Notes: generated from the sequence alone by a model not told the origin. 64,000 nt of DNA from Piromyces finnis (GCA_002104945.1 MCFH01000020.1:186001-250000); one strand, 5' to 3'. Shown: positions 50,634-61,610, numbered from the stretch's first letter. Numbers and translations are program-made.

Positions 50634-53600
50634 ATGAGTAATAATATAAGTAATTCACCTAATAATGAAACCTTTTCATTATTTAATGAATTTAAAAAAG
50701 AGACAAAATATTACTTAAGAGGAAACAAAATTCCTCATATTCATAATAATGATTTAGGTATTAATAATCCTGAAATTCAAGAAATGTCACCAATTGATAC
50801 TAATAAAAATACTAAAAATAAAAATAATATTTTTTCAAATTTATCTTCTGAAAAAAAGATACATACAACGGAAAAAAGAAAATCAATTGCTAAAAGCGAT
50901 AATGATTCATCAAAAGCAAAATCATCCATAAGTAATAATAAGACTGATTCAAAAACATCTATCCATTCATCAAATTATATCACACCATCCTCAAAATTAA
51001 ATTTAAAAAATAGTTTAACAAAGAAAATTAAAATTAAAATAATTAATTCCACCACCACTAGTAAGCATTCTGTATCAAAAAATTCTACTTTAAAATCTAA
51101 ATTAAATGAGCATGAAAAGAAAAAAACCATTGCCAGAAATACAAAAATTCAAGATTTATTAAAAAAGGTAGATGAAAAGAAAAAGGAATTAAATGACTAT
51201 TATTTAAAAAAAAATCATGATTCATCAAATAAAAAAAGAAAAATATCAAATTTTGATGAAAATCTCCATAAAATTAAAACTGGAAATACTGATAAAAGTT
51301 ATTCAATAGATAAAGCTTCAGAAGAACTTTCTTTATATAAGGAATTCAAAAAGGAAAATATAGATGAAAATTCTAATAATGATGAATTGCATACAAGTAC
51401 TTTTAATGAAAACGAAAAAAGTAATTCAAGTATAATGGAAATGAAAAAGGAGAAAGAAATTATTGATGAAATAAATAATACAACCATTAGAGTAAATAAA
51501 AATGAAGCAAATAGTAATTCTAATGATAACGATAATGGTAATTCTAAAAGAAAAAATAAAAATGATAATGATAATAGTATAAATACTATTAACAATAGTA
51601 ATAATGTTAATAATAATATTATGAATATTGATAAAATAGAAAATAAACAAAAAAGTGATAATAATGATTGTAGTACTAACAGCAATGTTAGTAATAATAA
51701 TAATAAAAATAGTAGCAGTAATAGTAATAATGATGACAATAATAAAACAAATAATAATCATTATCATAACAATAATAACATTTGCAAAAATATTAGTAAC
51801 ACCAATAAAATACATAATACTAGTATGAATAATGATATGAATCAAACTGATGACTTTCTTTTAAAAATGATGAATATGAATTTAATTGATAAAAATAAAA
51901 ATAATAATGAAGAGAAGAAGGTAGGTAATGATAAAGAATTATCAGAAGTTGAACTTTTACTTTTAAATAGTTACAATACCTCTATAAAGACTCTTTTAAA
52001 AGAAGAAGAGAATAACAATATTAAAAATAATAATGAAAAAATAGAAAATAATCAATTGTATTTCAATAACAAAACAAAACCATTAAACCAGTATAATATG
52101 AATTTTTCTGATATAAATTCATCACAAACATCTTCTAATTCACTATTTATTGATAATATTAATAGTAGTCAAGAATCATCAATGAGTAATTCTGCACATC
52201 TTTATGGAGATAATAATTTTTTAAATAATTATACAAATCCAAATGATTTTTTATTTGATAATCAATTTAAAAGTTTATTTGTAAAAGGTAGTATTTTGAA
52301 AAAAATTTTTTTTTTTTTTTTTTTAATATTCCTTTTTTCATTTTAAACTAACTATAAAATTAATATTATGTATAAATTTATTTTTTATTTCTTTTTTTTT
52401 TTTTTTTTTTTTTTTTGATGGGAATTTAGGAAAACTAGATAATATGATTAATTCACCAGATATTTCTCAAAGAAAAAGAGGTAGAAAAAAGAAAGTGGTC
52501 TCAAACGATAATGCAAATAATAACCAAGAAAAAGAAAATAAGAAAAAATTATTATTAGAAAAAAATAATACAGTTAAGAATTCTGAAAATCCTGATTCGA
52601 ATAATACTAAGGATCAAAGTAGCCTACCAAAAGTTAAAGATAGTTCATATTTTATTGAAAAACGTAAAAGAAATACAGAGGCCTCGGCAAGATTTCGTGC
52701 TCGTAAAAAGCAAAAAGAACAATCTATTAACAATTTATGTCAAAAGTTAGATATCGAAAATAAAAAATTAAAGTATCATTTACTACTTAGTGATAAAAAG
52801 ATTAAATGGTTAGAAGAATTACTTTTAGAAAAAAGTAAATTAGGAAAGGAAACACAAGAAAATTCTAACAAAAATTTAAATAATATTATGGAAACTAACC
52901 ATAATTATTCCTTTCTTCCAATGAACAATTCCTTTAATTATAATTATGGTAATGAGTACCAAGAAATGAATATTAATTTTAAAACGTTATCTCCAACAAA
53001 ATCAAATAATAATATAAATGAAAAGTTTAATTCTTTTTTAACTAATACCCCAATTCAAGGATTAGCACCTAATATCTTTAATCCTTCCCTTCTTAAAAAT
53101 AAATCATATGAAAGTATGAAAAAACCAAATCCGTGGCAAGATATGAATAATCCATTTCTAGATAAAAAGGGAATTGGTAATACTAATATAAATATTGTTA
53201 TAATAAATTGTTAAGAGTCATTAAATTTTATTAATATTTTATATATGTATATAAATTAATATGTATATAAAAAAGATGACAATATTCAATTTAATATGAA
53301 TGAATCTCTATTTAAAAAACCAGATTTCTTAATGAATTTATTCAACAACAGCAATGGTAATAATAATAAACAAGATGAAGATAAAAGAAAAAAAAAGAAA
53401 AATTCAAATACACCTTCAATGTCAAACATGAATAGTACAAGTTCTACTCCTAATAAACAAAAATCAAAAGATATTTCTCAACTTAATCCTACCGAAATAA
53501 ATATAAATAATTTATCTTCCCCTTCAACTTCACTTTACAATCCAATTCACGATGGGAATAATACAACGAATCTTTCTAATTTTGGTAAATTTGAATATTT

Positions 53601-54540
53601 TTATTAGAATATGAAAATTAATGAAATTTATCTATGATTATATTTTATATATTATTAACCTAAACATATAAATTTATTTTATATATAATAAAACAAAACA
53701 AAAAAAAAAAAAGACTATGAACAATATTATCAACAACAATTCCAAATGCAATTTCAACTTCAACTTCAATTACAACTTCAACAACTACAAAATGAACAAT
53801 TATTATTACAACAATACCATCAACAACAATTACCACAAGAAAATACACCATTATCTACTATGAATTTATCATCACCATTTTCATTAATCCCAAACACCGC
53901 TTTTAATAATAATCATCATCATGATAATAATACTAATGACAATTATAAAAGTAATACTACTAATAATAATAATTACCCATTGGATAATGACAGTAATAAT
54001 AAATCTAATACAATTAATGATAATAACAGCAGCAACAACATTAACAATAATGATGCTGATGACAATATTAAAAATAAAAGGAATGAAGATAATAACAATA
54101 CAGGTTCTACCTCGCCTCTTATGACATTTTCTTCTCCAACACTATCATCAAATTCCTTTCTTCCATTGATGATGTCAAATTTCAATAGTGAATTAATGAA
54201 CTTCACCCAAAAAACACCTGAGAAAGAAAAACCAGGAAATTCAACAAAAGATACTACAAATGAAAATAGTCATAGAACTATCAAAATTAAAACAGAAAGA
54301 AAAAGGGAGGATCATGATTCAACGCAAGATCAAACTTCTTTTCTTGATTATCAATTTTCTACTCCTTCCACGTCAAAAAATATTAAAACTTCACTTGATT
54401 CATTATTTCAAACAGATTTACAAGAATTAATGGAAAATAAATATATTAACTTATCACCATCAAATAAAATTTCTACCACTGCTACATTAAAAAACGAGAA
54501 ATCTCTATCTCCTGAATCTATTACAATTAAAAAAGATTAA
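50634..54540 (+). CDS. Large Asn-rich bZIP transcription factor (Cys3/MetR-like basic region)
   Basis: Four exons: 50634-52287, 52430-53176, 53276-53584, 53714-54540, all introns in phase 1; 1178 residues. The bZIP lies at about 628-688: basic region RKRNTEASARFRARKKQKEQ followed by a leucine zipper (LCQKLDIENKKLKYHLLLSDKKIKWLEELL). The N-T-x-A-S-A-R-F-R core is typical of the fungal Cys3/MetR/ATF4-like class, which controls sulphur or amino-acid metabolism genes; target genes here are unknown. An AT-hook-like KRGRKKK sits at about 566-573, and a Gln/Leu run (QLQLQLQLQQLQNEQ) early in exon 4 could be an activation or coiled-coil region. The N-terminal 550 residues are Lys/Ser/Asn-rich and disordered. 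Linking exon 1 to the bZIP exon relies on a phase-1 junction; the long T run before the exon 2 acceptor is a good polypyrimidine tract. Confidence 0.85.
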
Positions 54541-54940
54541 TTATTTTTACTTTTATATTCGTTTTTTTTTTCCATTGTTATTTAGTATAGTTTTATTAAA
54601 AGAAAAAAAAAAATCCTATATTATTATTCCAATAATATTACTCTAAATAGTAAATAATAAAAAAATATTTATACAATAAATCATTTTTTTTTCCATCATT
54701 TTAAAATAAGACTTTTAAATGGTATTTAATAAAAAAATTAACACTTTCAACACTTTATATTTTCTACACAATAAACTTTCAATTTATTTTTTTTACATTT
54801 TTTTATTTATTTTTTATTCTTTATACATTTTTATTTTTATATTATAAACAGAAACAAAGAGACACATAATTACCTAAATAAATTAAAATAATATAATAAT
54901 TAATAATCTTATTAATTTTTTATTTATAATAATAAAATAT
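54541..54940. other. Spacer between bZIP gene and snoRNA cluster
   Basis: About 400 bp of AT-rich DNA, with the bZIP terminator region. No gene is seen. Confidence 0.5.
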
Positions 54941-55050
54941 CAATTTTAAATAATATCAGTAATAAGTTTAAGGTAGCTAGTGGTTTTTCGTCATTTCCAA
55001 AAAGGAAAATAAAGTCAAATGCCTAAGTCATCATTTATTATTTAAAATTG
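54941..55050 (-). ncRNA. Box C/D snoRNA, copy 1 (LSU rRNA guide, U15/snR13-like)
   Basis: Read on the minus strand, a perfect 14-bp terminal stem (55050-55037 with 54954-54941) encloses, in order: a perfect C box ATGATGA; the guide AGGCATTTG; a degenerate D' CTTT; a small hairpin TTCC-TTTTT-GGAA; a C'-like ATGACGA; a second antisense element GCTACCTTAA; and a D box CTGA. AGGCATTTG pairs with CAAATGCCT, part of the universally conserved LSU rRNA segment that vertebrate U15 and yeast snR13 also guide. The fifth base above D' falls on the last A of CAAA. The core 54957-55032 is identical in the two other copies. No host gene is evident. The rRNA target sequence is from memory and not in this window. 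Confidence 0.82.
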
Positions 55051-55197
55051 ATACTTTTATTACATTCATCTATTCACCTTATTCAAGAATTATCCTTAAC
55101 ATATAAACACAGTCTTTTTCTTCCTATTTATATTTAAAATATCTTTTAAAAAAAATTATTAGCTACTATATTCAAATTTTTTATTATTAAATATTTT

Positions 55198-55309
55198 GTT
55201 TGTAATATTTATTTCAGTAATAAGTTTAAGGTAGCTAGTGGTTTTTCGTCATTTCCAAAAAGGAAAATAAAGTCAAATGCCTAAGTCATCCTTAATAAAT
55301 ATTACAAAC
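55198..55309 (-). ncRNA. Box C/D snoRNA, copy 2
   Basis: Same 76-nt core as copies 1 and 3 (55215-55290), enclosed by its own perfect 16-bp terminal stem (55309-55294 with 55213-55198) of unrelated sequence. Its C box reads AGGATGA, one change from consensus, because the first bases of the box belong to the variable flank. The D box CTGA is intact. It starts 258 bp from copy 1. Confidence 0.8.
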
Positions 55310-55469
55310 TTTTTAAATCTTACAATTTAAATCAATATTCACCTTTTCCATTTTTATAAATAAGGAAATTTTTACTTTCAATCCACCATTTTTTCTTTCA
55401 CCTATTTATAAATGATATATAATTGGTAATTAATTTTACTCTAGCAATTATAATTAATTTATATTATTT

Positions 55470-55586
55470 GGATTTTTGATTTATATTTTCAGTAATAAGT
55501 TTAAGGTAGCTAGTGGTTTTTCGTCATTTCCAAAAAGGAAAATAAAGTCAAATGCCTAAGTCATCCTTTACATAAATCAAAAATCC
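55470..55586 (-). ncRNA. Box C/D snoRNA, copy 3
   Basis: Same 76-nt core (55490-55565), enclosed by a third, different 15-bp perfect stem (55586-55572 with 55484-55470) and slightly larger internal spacers. The C box is AGGATGA and the D box CTGA. On the minus strand this is the most upstream copy, so a common promoter, if there is one, would lie above 55586. Confidence 0.8.
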
Positions 55587-56340
55587 TTCTATTTATACTA
55601 TATTATTGATATATTTAATATTTACCTTTTATTCTATGTATATTTAATTATTATATTTATATACATATTTATACGTTCTTGTGAAAATAAATAGTAAACT
55701 TTTTCAAATTTTTTTTCATTTTATATACTAAAATCATTAATAAAAATATAAACCAATCATAACAAAATTTAAACTTACTATTAACCAATAATAAATTCTT
55801 CAGATTTGATAATGAAGAATTTATTTTAATATCAAGTATGAAATTACAAAACTTTAGTTACAGAAAAAATAAATGTAATTTTTATTAGTATTTTATATAC
55901 ATGTACACATCTTTATCTATTTTCTATAATTATATTTTAAGTTGTTAATATTATTTCAAATAAAGTCTCAATTATTATACTAATTAAGAAATATTTTATA
56001 GAAAAAAAAATATTAAAAATGTTATATAATAAAAATTTTTTCCAATATTTTCTAAAAGGTTTTTTCATTTTGTTAAAGTAACATAGAAAATAAAAATAGT
56101 AATGTATACATAAATTGATATGTATACATTTATTTAGAAGTAAATATTACCATTTATTTTTAGACGAGATATGATGTCTCCAATGAATAATATAAACTTT
56201 TTTATAAAATTGAACAAATAAATTTTTTTTTAAAATAAATGTAAATCTATGAAACTAATTATTAAACCTATCAAAAAATAGTTTCATAGAGCTATTAATG
56301 GTAATGATTATTTTTGTGAAAAATGTTGTGAGATCATCTA

Positions 56341-56437
<97 letters not shown>

Positions 56438-56790
56438 GATGAGACTATTTGAGTGATTTTTGTCAAGATATTTGAATAATTGAGTTTTTTTTTTTTTTTT
56501 TTTTTTTTTTGACTAGGGAGAAAATACACTTTTTATGTTTATTTATTTGTAATTTTACATTATATTAGGTGATAATCCATATTGATATAATAAGTAATAA
56601 ATTAAAATAAAAATAAAATAATTAGTTTCAAAAAAGTTCAATTAACTATGCAATTTGTACTGAGTAGAACTAGTCCCTTCCTAACATGGTAAATAAAATA
56701 ATAAAGAAAAGTAACATCAGGTATGATAGTGTAGGTAGTGCAATTGGATGAGGTCATTGTAATATTTAATATTGGGCATTCGGTTAACCA
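55587..56790. other. Intergenic region with hairpin and long microsatellite
   Basis: AT-rich DNA between the snoRNA cluster and the LINE remnants. It holds an 11-bp perfect inverted repeat (56247-56257 and 56279-56289, 21-nt loop), a long (TTA)n microsatellite (56341-56438) and a T26 run (56485-56510). Sequence from about 56640 to 56790 is less AT-rich but has no protein-like frame; it may be part of another element's 3' flank. Confidence 0.5.
56341..56438. repeat. (TTA)n microsatellite, about 32 units
   Basis: Uninterrupted trinucleotide run in non-coding DNA. The ORFs it creates in several frames (poly-Ile, etc.) are artefacts. Confidence 0.97.
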
Positions 56791-57082
56791 ATATTTTTTT
56801 TGTTTTCTCTTTAACAGCATCAAGTATTTTTAAACTATATTATTAATTTAATACATGTTATAAAACTACGAAATTAAAAATAAAAATTAAAATAAAAAAA
56901 ATATGTTTAAATAAACACAAATGAATAAAAATGGAGTATAATGTATTCTACTACTAAAGTATAATAATTGTATTTGACTTCGAATGTAACACCGAGCCAA
57001 AGATCAAAATTTTATCATGGAATAAAATTATGATCTCCATTGGTTGCGCTGGCCCTCCTGGCCTGTCTTACTGTTTCTTCAG

Positions 57083-57084
<2 letters not shown>
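56791..57084 (-). mobile_element. 5'-truncated LINE 3' end, copy A
   Basis: Minus-strand copy of the last part of the reverse-transcriptase frame plus the 3' UTR. It matches 57136-57430 of the neighbouring element, with scattered substitutions and small indels. The 3' end is the same 'gatgctgttaaa' sequence followed by an A-rich tail, seen as T-rich sequence at 56791-56810. Its 5' end abuts the poly(A) tail of the neighbouring copy. That is what is expected if one element inserted at, or was joined to, the tail of another. Confidence 0.85.
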
Positions 57085-57123
<39 letters not shown>

Positions 57124-58998
57124 TTTTTTTTTTTTAACGGCATCAAATATTTTAAACTTTATTATTAATTTAATTAAAATTATAATACATGTAATATAAA
57201 AATTAAAATAAAATAAAAATAAAAAAAATATGTTTAAATAAACACAAATGAATAAAAATTCTAGTAATTTTAATTAAAATAAGAAAGCCACTATTATACT
57301 AAAGTATAACAATTGTATTTGACTTCCAATAGGACACCGAGCCAAAGATCAAAATTTTGTCATGGAACAAAATTATGATCTCCATTGGTTGCGCTGGCCC
57401 TCCTGGCCTGTCTTACTGTTTCTTCAGCATTGACGCTCTTGGATGTTGCTTCAAACCTTTTGAACATTGTCCATTGCTGGCCAATAGCAAAAGGCATGAT
57501 TTTGGTTAGAAGTTCCGCGGTTACTGTCAAGAATGGTGTTCCTTCGTTAGTACCAGATTGAATCTGACGCTTACAAAGTTCTTTCCATTCCCTTGAATTG
57601 TAATTAATATTGTTAAAACTTCTTCCCCCAAGAAGGAATTTAAATATTTCACTGCACACACTAGAATAATCATACACATTAATATTCACCGGATTATTAG
57701 AACTATTACTATCATTAACTAAATTACTATCTAAATTAGAATTATTATCTTCACTATTGCTATCATTACTAATATTATTATTTCTATTATTGTTATTATT
57801 ACTATTGTTACTATTACTATTGTTACTATTACTATTGTTATTACTACTATTGTTACTATTACTATTAATGTTATTACTATCTCTACTGATATTATCAATT
57901 TCATTATTATTGATAGGACTATCGGAATTACGTTGACTGAAAAAATTTAATAGCTGGACTATAGAATCATAATGTTTAATACGGATATCTCTAAATGTTG
58001 GACAATCTAATAACCAATGTTTAATACTTTGATCTCCACACTTGCAACATGGACAGTAGTTAGGACAAACTGGATCAACAAATTTGGCAGCTTTGGCAAC
58101 TCTAGCATCCAACTTGTATCCGCTTCTTGCTTTCAATAGCCAGTAGAAGCCATAGGCAAACTCTGGGTACTCATAACATAATTTAATAAAATCTTTAGTT
58201 TCAATAAATTTATTATCATCATAATATTGCGCTTTGATTGAATTCCCTTTGAGATCTTTCCAATAAAAGTTTTTAACTGCTTTAACATCTCCATGTTTCT
58301 TTAATTTTTTATCAAGTGTCCTACTTGATTTGCACCACGTGTATTTTCTAAATTTAGGAATGTAATTGACAAGGTGTGAGATAATACAATTTGAGTTTTT
58401 CCATTTGTTAAAACATCTAACCTGAGCTAACGCACAATTGGCTGACAATGGAGGAATATTCAAATCTTTTGAGATAGAGTATAAAGATATAAACGATACA
58501 GCTTTATGAACTCCGGCAACCCATCGTATTCCTTTGTTAACATGCTTCTGAGCAATCCTAGACCTAGCTTTGTTGGATCCAAGTAATGGTGCAAAGTATG
58601 AAACTCTGCTAATCACTTGTGAGTTAAGTACTAGTTTTTTGAAAGGAATAGGAATATTAGGATTTCTTAAGAATTTACTGACTGAGAATAGCCCTTTCAA
58701 AACCTTGTTATTAAGATCTTTAATTACTGGTTTAAGGGACAGATTCTTATCAAATGGAACACCAAGATAAGTATAGCAATCAGTAGTTGGAATGGGTTGT
58801 CCTGCTAAGTAAAATGTTGGATCTCTCTTGTTCTGATTTTCTATTGATTCAGGACGAATCACCATCGTTGAACATTTCTGGATACCAAATTCCATTTCAT
58901 TATACAATGCCCATTCATTAACTCTTCTAAGCATCTTTTTTAAGCATCCTCTTGTTGGAGCACAAATAACTATATCATCTGCAAAAAGTCCACCACAG
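57085..58998 (-). mobile_element. 5'-truncated non-LTR retrotransposon (LINE), copy B
   Basis: On the minus strand this holds the 3' half of a LINE ORF2, a short 3' UTR (57359-57136) and a poly(A) tail, seen as about 50 T with one interruption at 57085-57135. The endonuclease domain and the first reverse-transcriptase motifs are missing. The 5' boundary (58998) is joined directly to copy C. No target-site duplication could be recognised. Confidence 0.88.
57360..58998 (-). pseudogene. Partial LINE reverse transcriptase (3' half, frame open)
   Basis: An open frame of about 545 codons starting in the middle of the reverse-transcriptase domain. The catalytic FADD box (LFADDIVI) is almost at the truncated N-terminus. 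It is followed by the thumb-like region (YLGVPFDKNLSLKPVI) and a Cys-rich knuckle near the C-terminus (CPNYCPCCKCGDQSIKHWLL, then DC) typical of LINE ORF2 tails. A block of about 90 Asn/Ser residues follows the knuckle. The final residues (ETVRQARRASATNGDHNF) lie in the part also found in copies A and C. The frame extends upstream to 59024 only by reading through copy C sequence, so its apparent start is an artefact of the junction. Without the finger region and endonuclease it cannot mobilise itself. Lack of stops points to a young insertion. Confidence 0.88.
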
Positions 58999-59122
58999 TG
59001 ACTTCGAATGTAACACCGAGCCAAAGATCAAAATTTTATCATGGAATAAAATTATGATCTCCATTGGTTGCGCTGGCCCTCCTGGCCTGTCTTACTGTTT
59101 CTTCAGCATTGACGCTCTTGGA
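58999..59122 (-). mobile_element. LINE 3'-region fragment, copy C
   Basis: A 124-bp piece of the same element. It covers the last codons of the reverse-transcriptase frame and the start of the 3' UTR, and sits directly against the truncated start of copy B. At positions where A and B differ (for example the stretch after gacttc), C agrees with A, so it came from an A-like element. It has no tail of its own. Confidence 0.85.
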
Positions 59123-59757
59123 ACCTATTTTTATTTTCATCTAGTTTACTTATATATATACATTTTAAAGGATGACCCTTCATTTTTTTTTTTTTTTTAA
59201 AAAACACAAAAAAAAAATAGAAATCAATATTAGTTTTATATAATTTTTTATATTTTAAAAAAATTCTTATTTTATTTAGATTTTTTTTTCTTAAATGTTT
59301 TTTCTTCAATAATATATTAGTATAAATTATATATTTATATATACAAAACTATGAAAATATTTTTTTAAATAAAAATTATTCTCATATCTTCTAAAAAAAA
59401 AAAAAAAAAGTTCATATTATCCAAATTTAATTAATATGAAAAAAATTAAATTATTAATATTTTTTATTATTAACATCTAGATAAATTAAATTAAAAATAA
59501 TTTTCTTTAATTTTTGTTTTTTGTTTTGTTTTTGTTTTAATTACTAACTATATAAAAATAAGAATGAATTCGCTTTAGTGAATTTTTTTTAGGAAATTTA
59601 TTTTTGGTTTAATGATTTGTTTTAATTTTCTAATTTTTGAATGATTAATATTATATTATTAATATAAAATAAATAATAAATTTGATTTTTATAAATTTAT
59701 GAAAAAGGAGTAGCTAATTATCTCTTTTTTTTTCATTTTTTCTGAAATATAAATTAC
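59123..59757. other. Intergenic region, downstream of nadB
   Basis: AT-rich DNA with A and T runs. No gene is seen. It contains the 3' flank of the L-aspartate oxidase gene. Confidence 0.6.
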
Positions 59758-61610
59758 TTAAGATCTATTTTCAAGGATAGCCTTAGAAACCTTAGTTGGT
59801 CCAAAGAAGTTGGCATCATCCTTTTCTGGGTAATCTAAAGTGTAGTGTAAACCACGAGATTCCTTTCTACGAAGAGCACTTTCAACAATAAGGTATGCAA
59901 CATCAGCAATATTTCTTAATTCAAGGATATCTGGAGTAACCTTGTATTGCCAGTAGTATTCTTGAATTTCACTACGTAATAATTCTAATCTTCTCTTGGC
60001 ACGTTGAAGTCTCTTGTTGGTTCTGACAATACCAACATAGTTCCACATGAACTTTCTAACTTCTTCCCAATTGTGGTAAACTAATACAATTTCATCATTA
60101 GTAACAGCCATACCTGGATCCCAGGATGGTGGGGAAAGATTAGTTGGAGCATCCTTGATAAGTTCCTTGGCTAATTCAGAAGCACGATGACCGTAGACAA
60201 GACCTTCTAAGAGAGAGTTAGAAGCTAAACGGTTAGCACCGTGTAAACCAGTGTATGAACATTCACCAATAGCTAAAAGATGTGGAATAGTGGTTTGACC
60301 ATGGGTATCAACAACAATACCACCACACATGTAGTGAGCAGCTGGAACGACTGGAATTGGTTCCTTAGTCATATCAATATTGAATTCAAGACATTTTTGG
60401 TAGATAGTTGGGAATCTTTCATGAATAGTTTCAGCTGGTAAATGAGTCATATCTAAGTAAACACATTGGTCACCAGTACGTTTCATTTCAGCATCAATAG
60501 CTCTAGCAACAACATCACGTGGAGCTAAAGCACCCATTGGGTGGTATTTTTCCATAAAGGTTTGACCATTCTTTAACTTTAATTGACCACCTTCACCACG
60601 TAAAGCTTCACTAATTAAGAAACTCTTAGCTTTTGGATGGTATAAACAGGTTGGGTGGAATTGATAGAATTCCATGTTAGCAATTTCAGCACCAGCACGG
60701 TAAGCCATAGCAACACCATCACCAGTAGCAACATCTGGGTTAGAGGTATATAAGTAGGTCTTACCAGCACCACCAGTAGCTAAAGTAACAACACCTATTA
60801 TTCATTAAATTTTTTATAAGCAGTTTTAGTTATTTTGTTTAAGTATTAAAATTTTATAAATCTTTTTATTTTGTTTTTAACACTTACCACCTAAGAAGGT
60901 ATCAATTTCACCATTTTCTCTTAAGACATAGGCACCAATACAACGGTTGGAAGAAGAGTGACCAATCTTTCTTTCAGTAATAAGATCAACAGCCATACTG
61001 TTAGAGAAGAAAGTAATGTTCTTTTCAGCTTCACAGGTAGCAAGTAAAGTTCTTTGAACTTCAGCACCAGTGGCATCAGCAGCATGAGCAACACGGTAAG
61101 TTGAGTGACCACCTTCTCTGGTTAAATCTAATTTGTCATCATCACCCTATAAAATATTTACAATTTATTAGATATTAGTATTCATAGGTTTTCCTTTTTT
61201 TTACATATTTTAAAATTTTTATAATTATTATTATTTATAAAGATATAAACTCAATTATTTTTTTATTAATTTTACTGAATTATACTAATAATTTTTACCT
61301 TTGTGTGTGTGAAATTGGCACCAAATGAAATAAGTTCCTTAATATAAGCTGGACCTTCAGTAACACAAAGTTTGACAGCTTCTGGATCGTTAATGAAACA
61401 ACCAGCAGTCATAGTATCCTTAATATGGGCTTCAAAAGTATCATTATCAGAAAGAACGGCAGCAATACCACCTTGAGCATAATTAGTAGCACCTTCAGTT
61501 AAAATACTCTTGGTTAAAACAGCAACAGTACCAACTTTTGAACAGTTGAGAGCAAAAACAAGACCAGCAACACCACCACCAATAACTAAGAAATCGTATT
61601 TACGTTCCAT
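59758..61610 (-). CDS. nadB: L-aspartate oxidase (NadB), bacterial type
   Basis: Three exons on the minus strand, 61610-61299, 61146-60888 and 60794-59758; 535 residues, the usual NadB length. The FAD dinucleotide fold is at the start (VIGGGVAGL). Other family motifs follow: [38 protein letters not shown] with Arg283 as the conserved active-site Arg, [10 protein letters not shown], and [19 protein letters not shown]-terminal helical domain with RLELLRSEI follows. The enzyme oxidises L-aspartate to iminoaspartate, the first step of de novo NAD synthesis with quinolinate synthase (NadA). With fumarate as acceptor it needs no oxygen, unlike the kynurenine route of most fungi. nadB is one of the known bacterial acquisitions of Neocallimastigomycota. 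The gene has gained two introns and is clearly richer in G/C and in preferred codons than its neighbours, suggesting strong expression. Fumarate reductase subunits are related, but the motif set fits NadB better. Confidence 0.95.

Noticed and set aside
54957-55565. CRISPR-like direct repeats
   Set aside because: There are only three copies, spaced 258-275 bp apart, each flanked by its own inverted repeats and carrying C/D boxes. snoRNA genes explain all of this.
54941-55586. MITE-type transposons, given the flanking inverted repeats
   Set aside because: The inverted repeats differ between copies while the interior is identical. This is the opposite of a transposon family, whose termini are the conserved part.
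56338-56529. Minus-strand ORF with poly-Ile
   Set aside because: It is produced by the (TTA)n microsatellite and the adjacent T run.
59103-59309. 68-codon minus-strand ORF with many Lys
   Set aside because: It is made of A-rich runs beside LINE fragment C, with no protein-like features.
59758-61610. Fumarate reductase/succinate dehydrogenase flavoprotein
   Set aside because: The family is related, but length, the [17 protein letters not shown] block and the C-terminal domain fit L-aspartate oxidase better.
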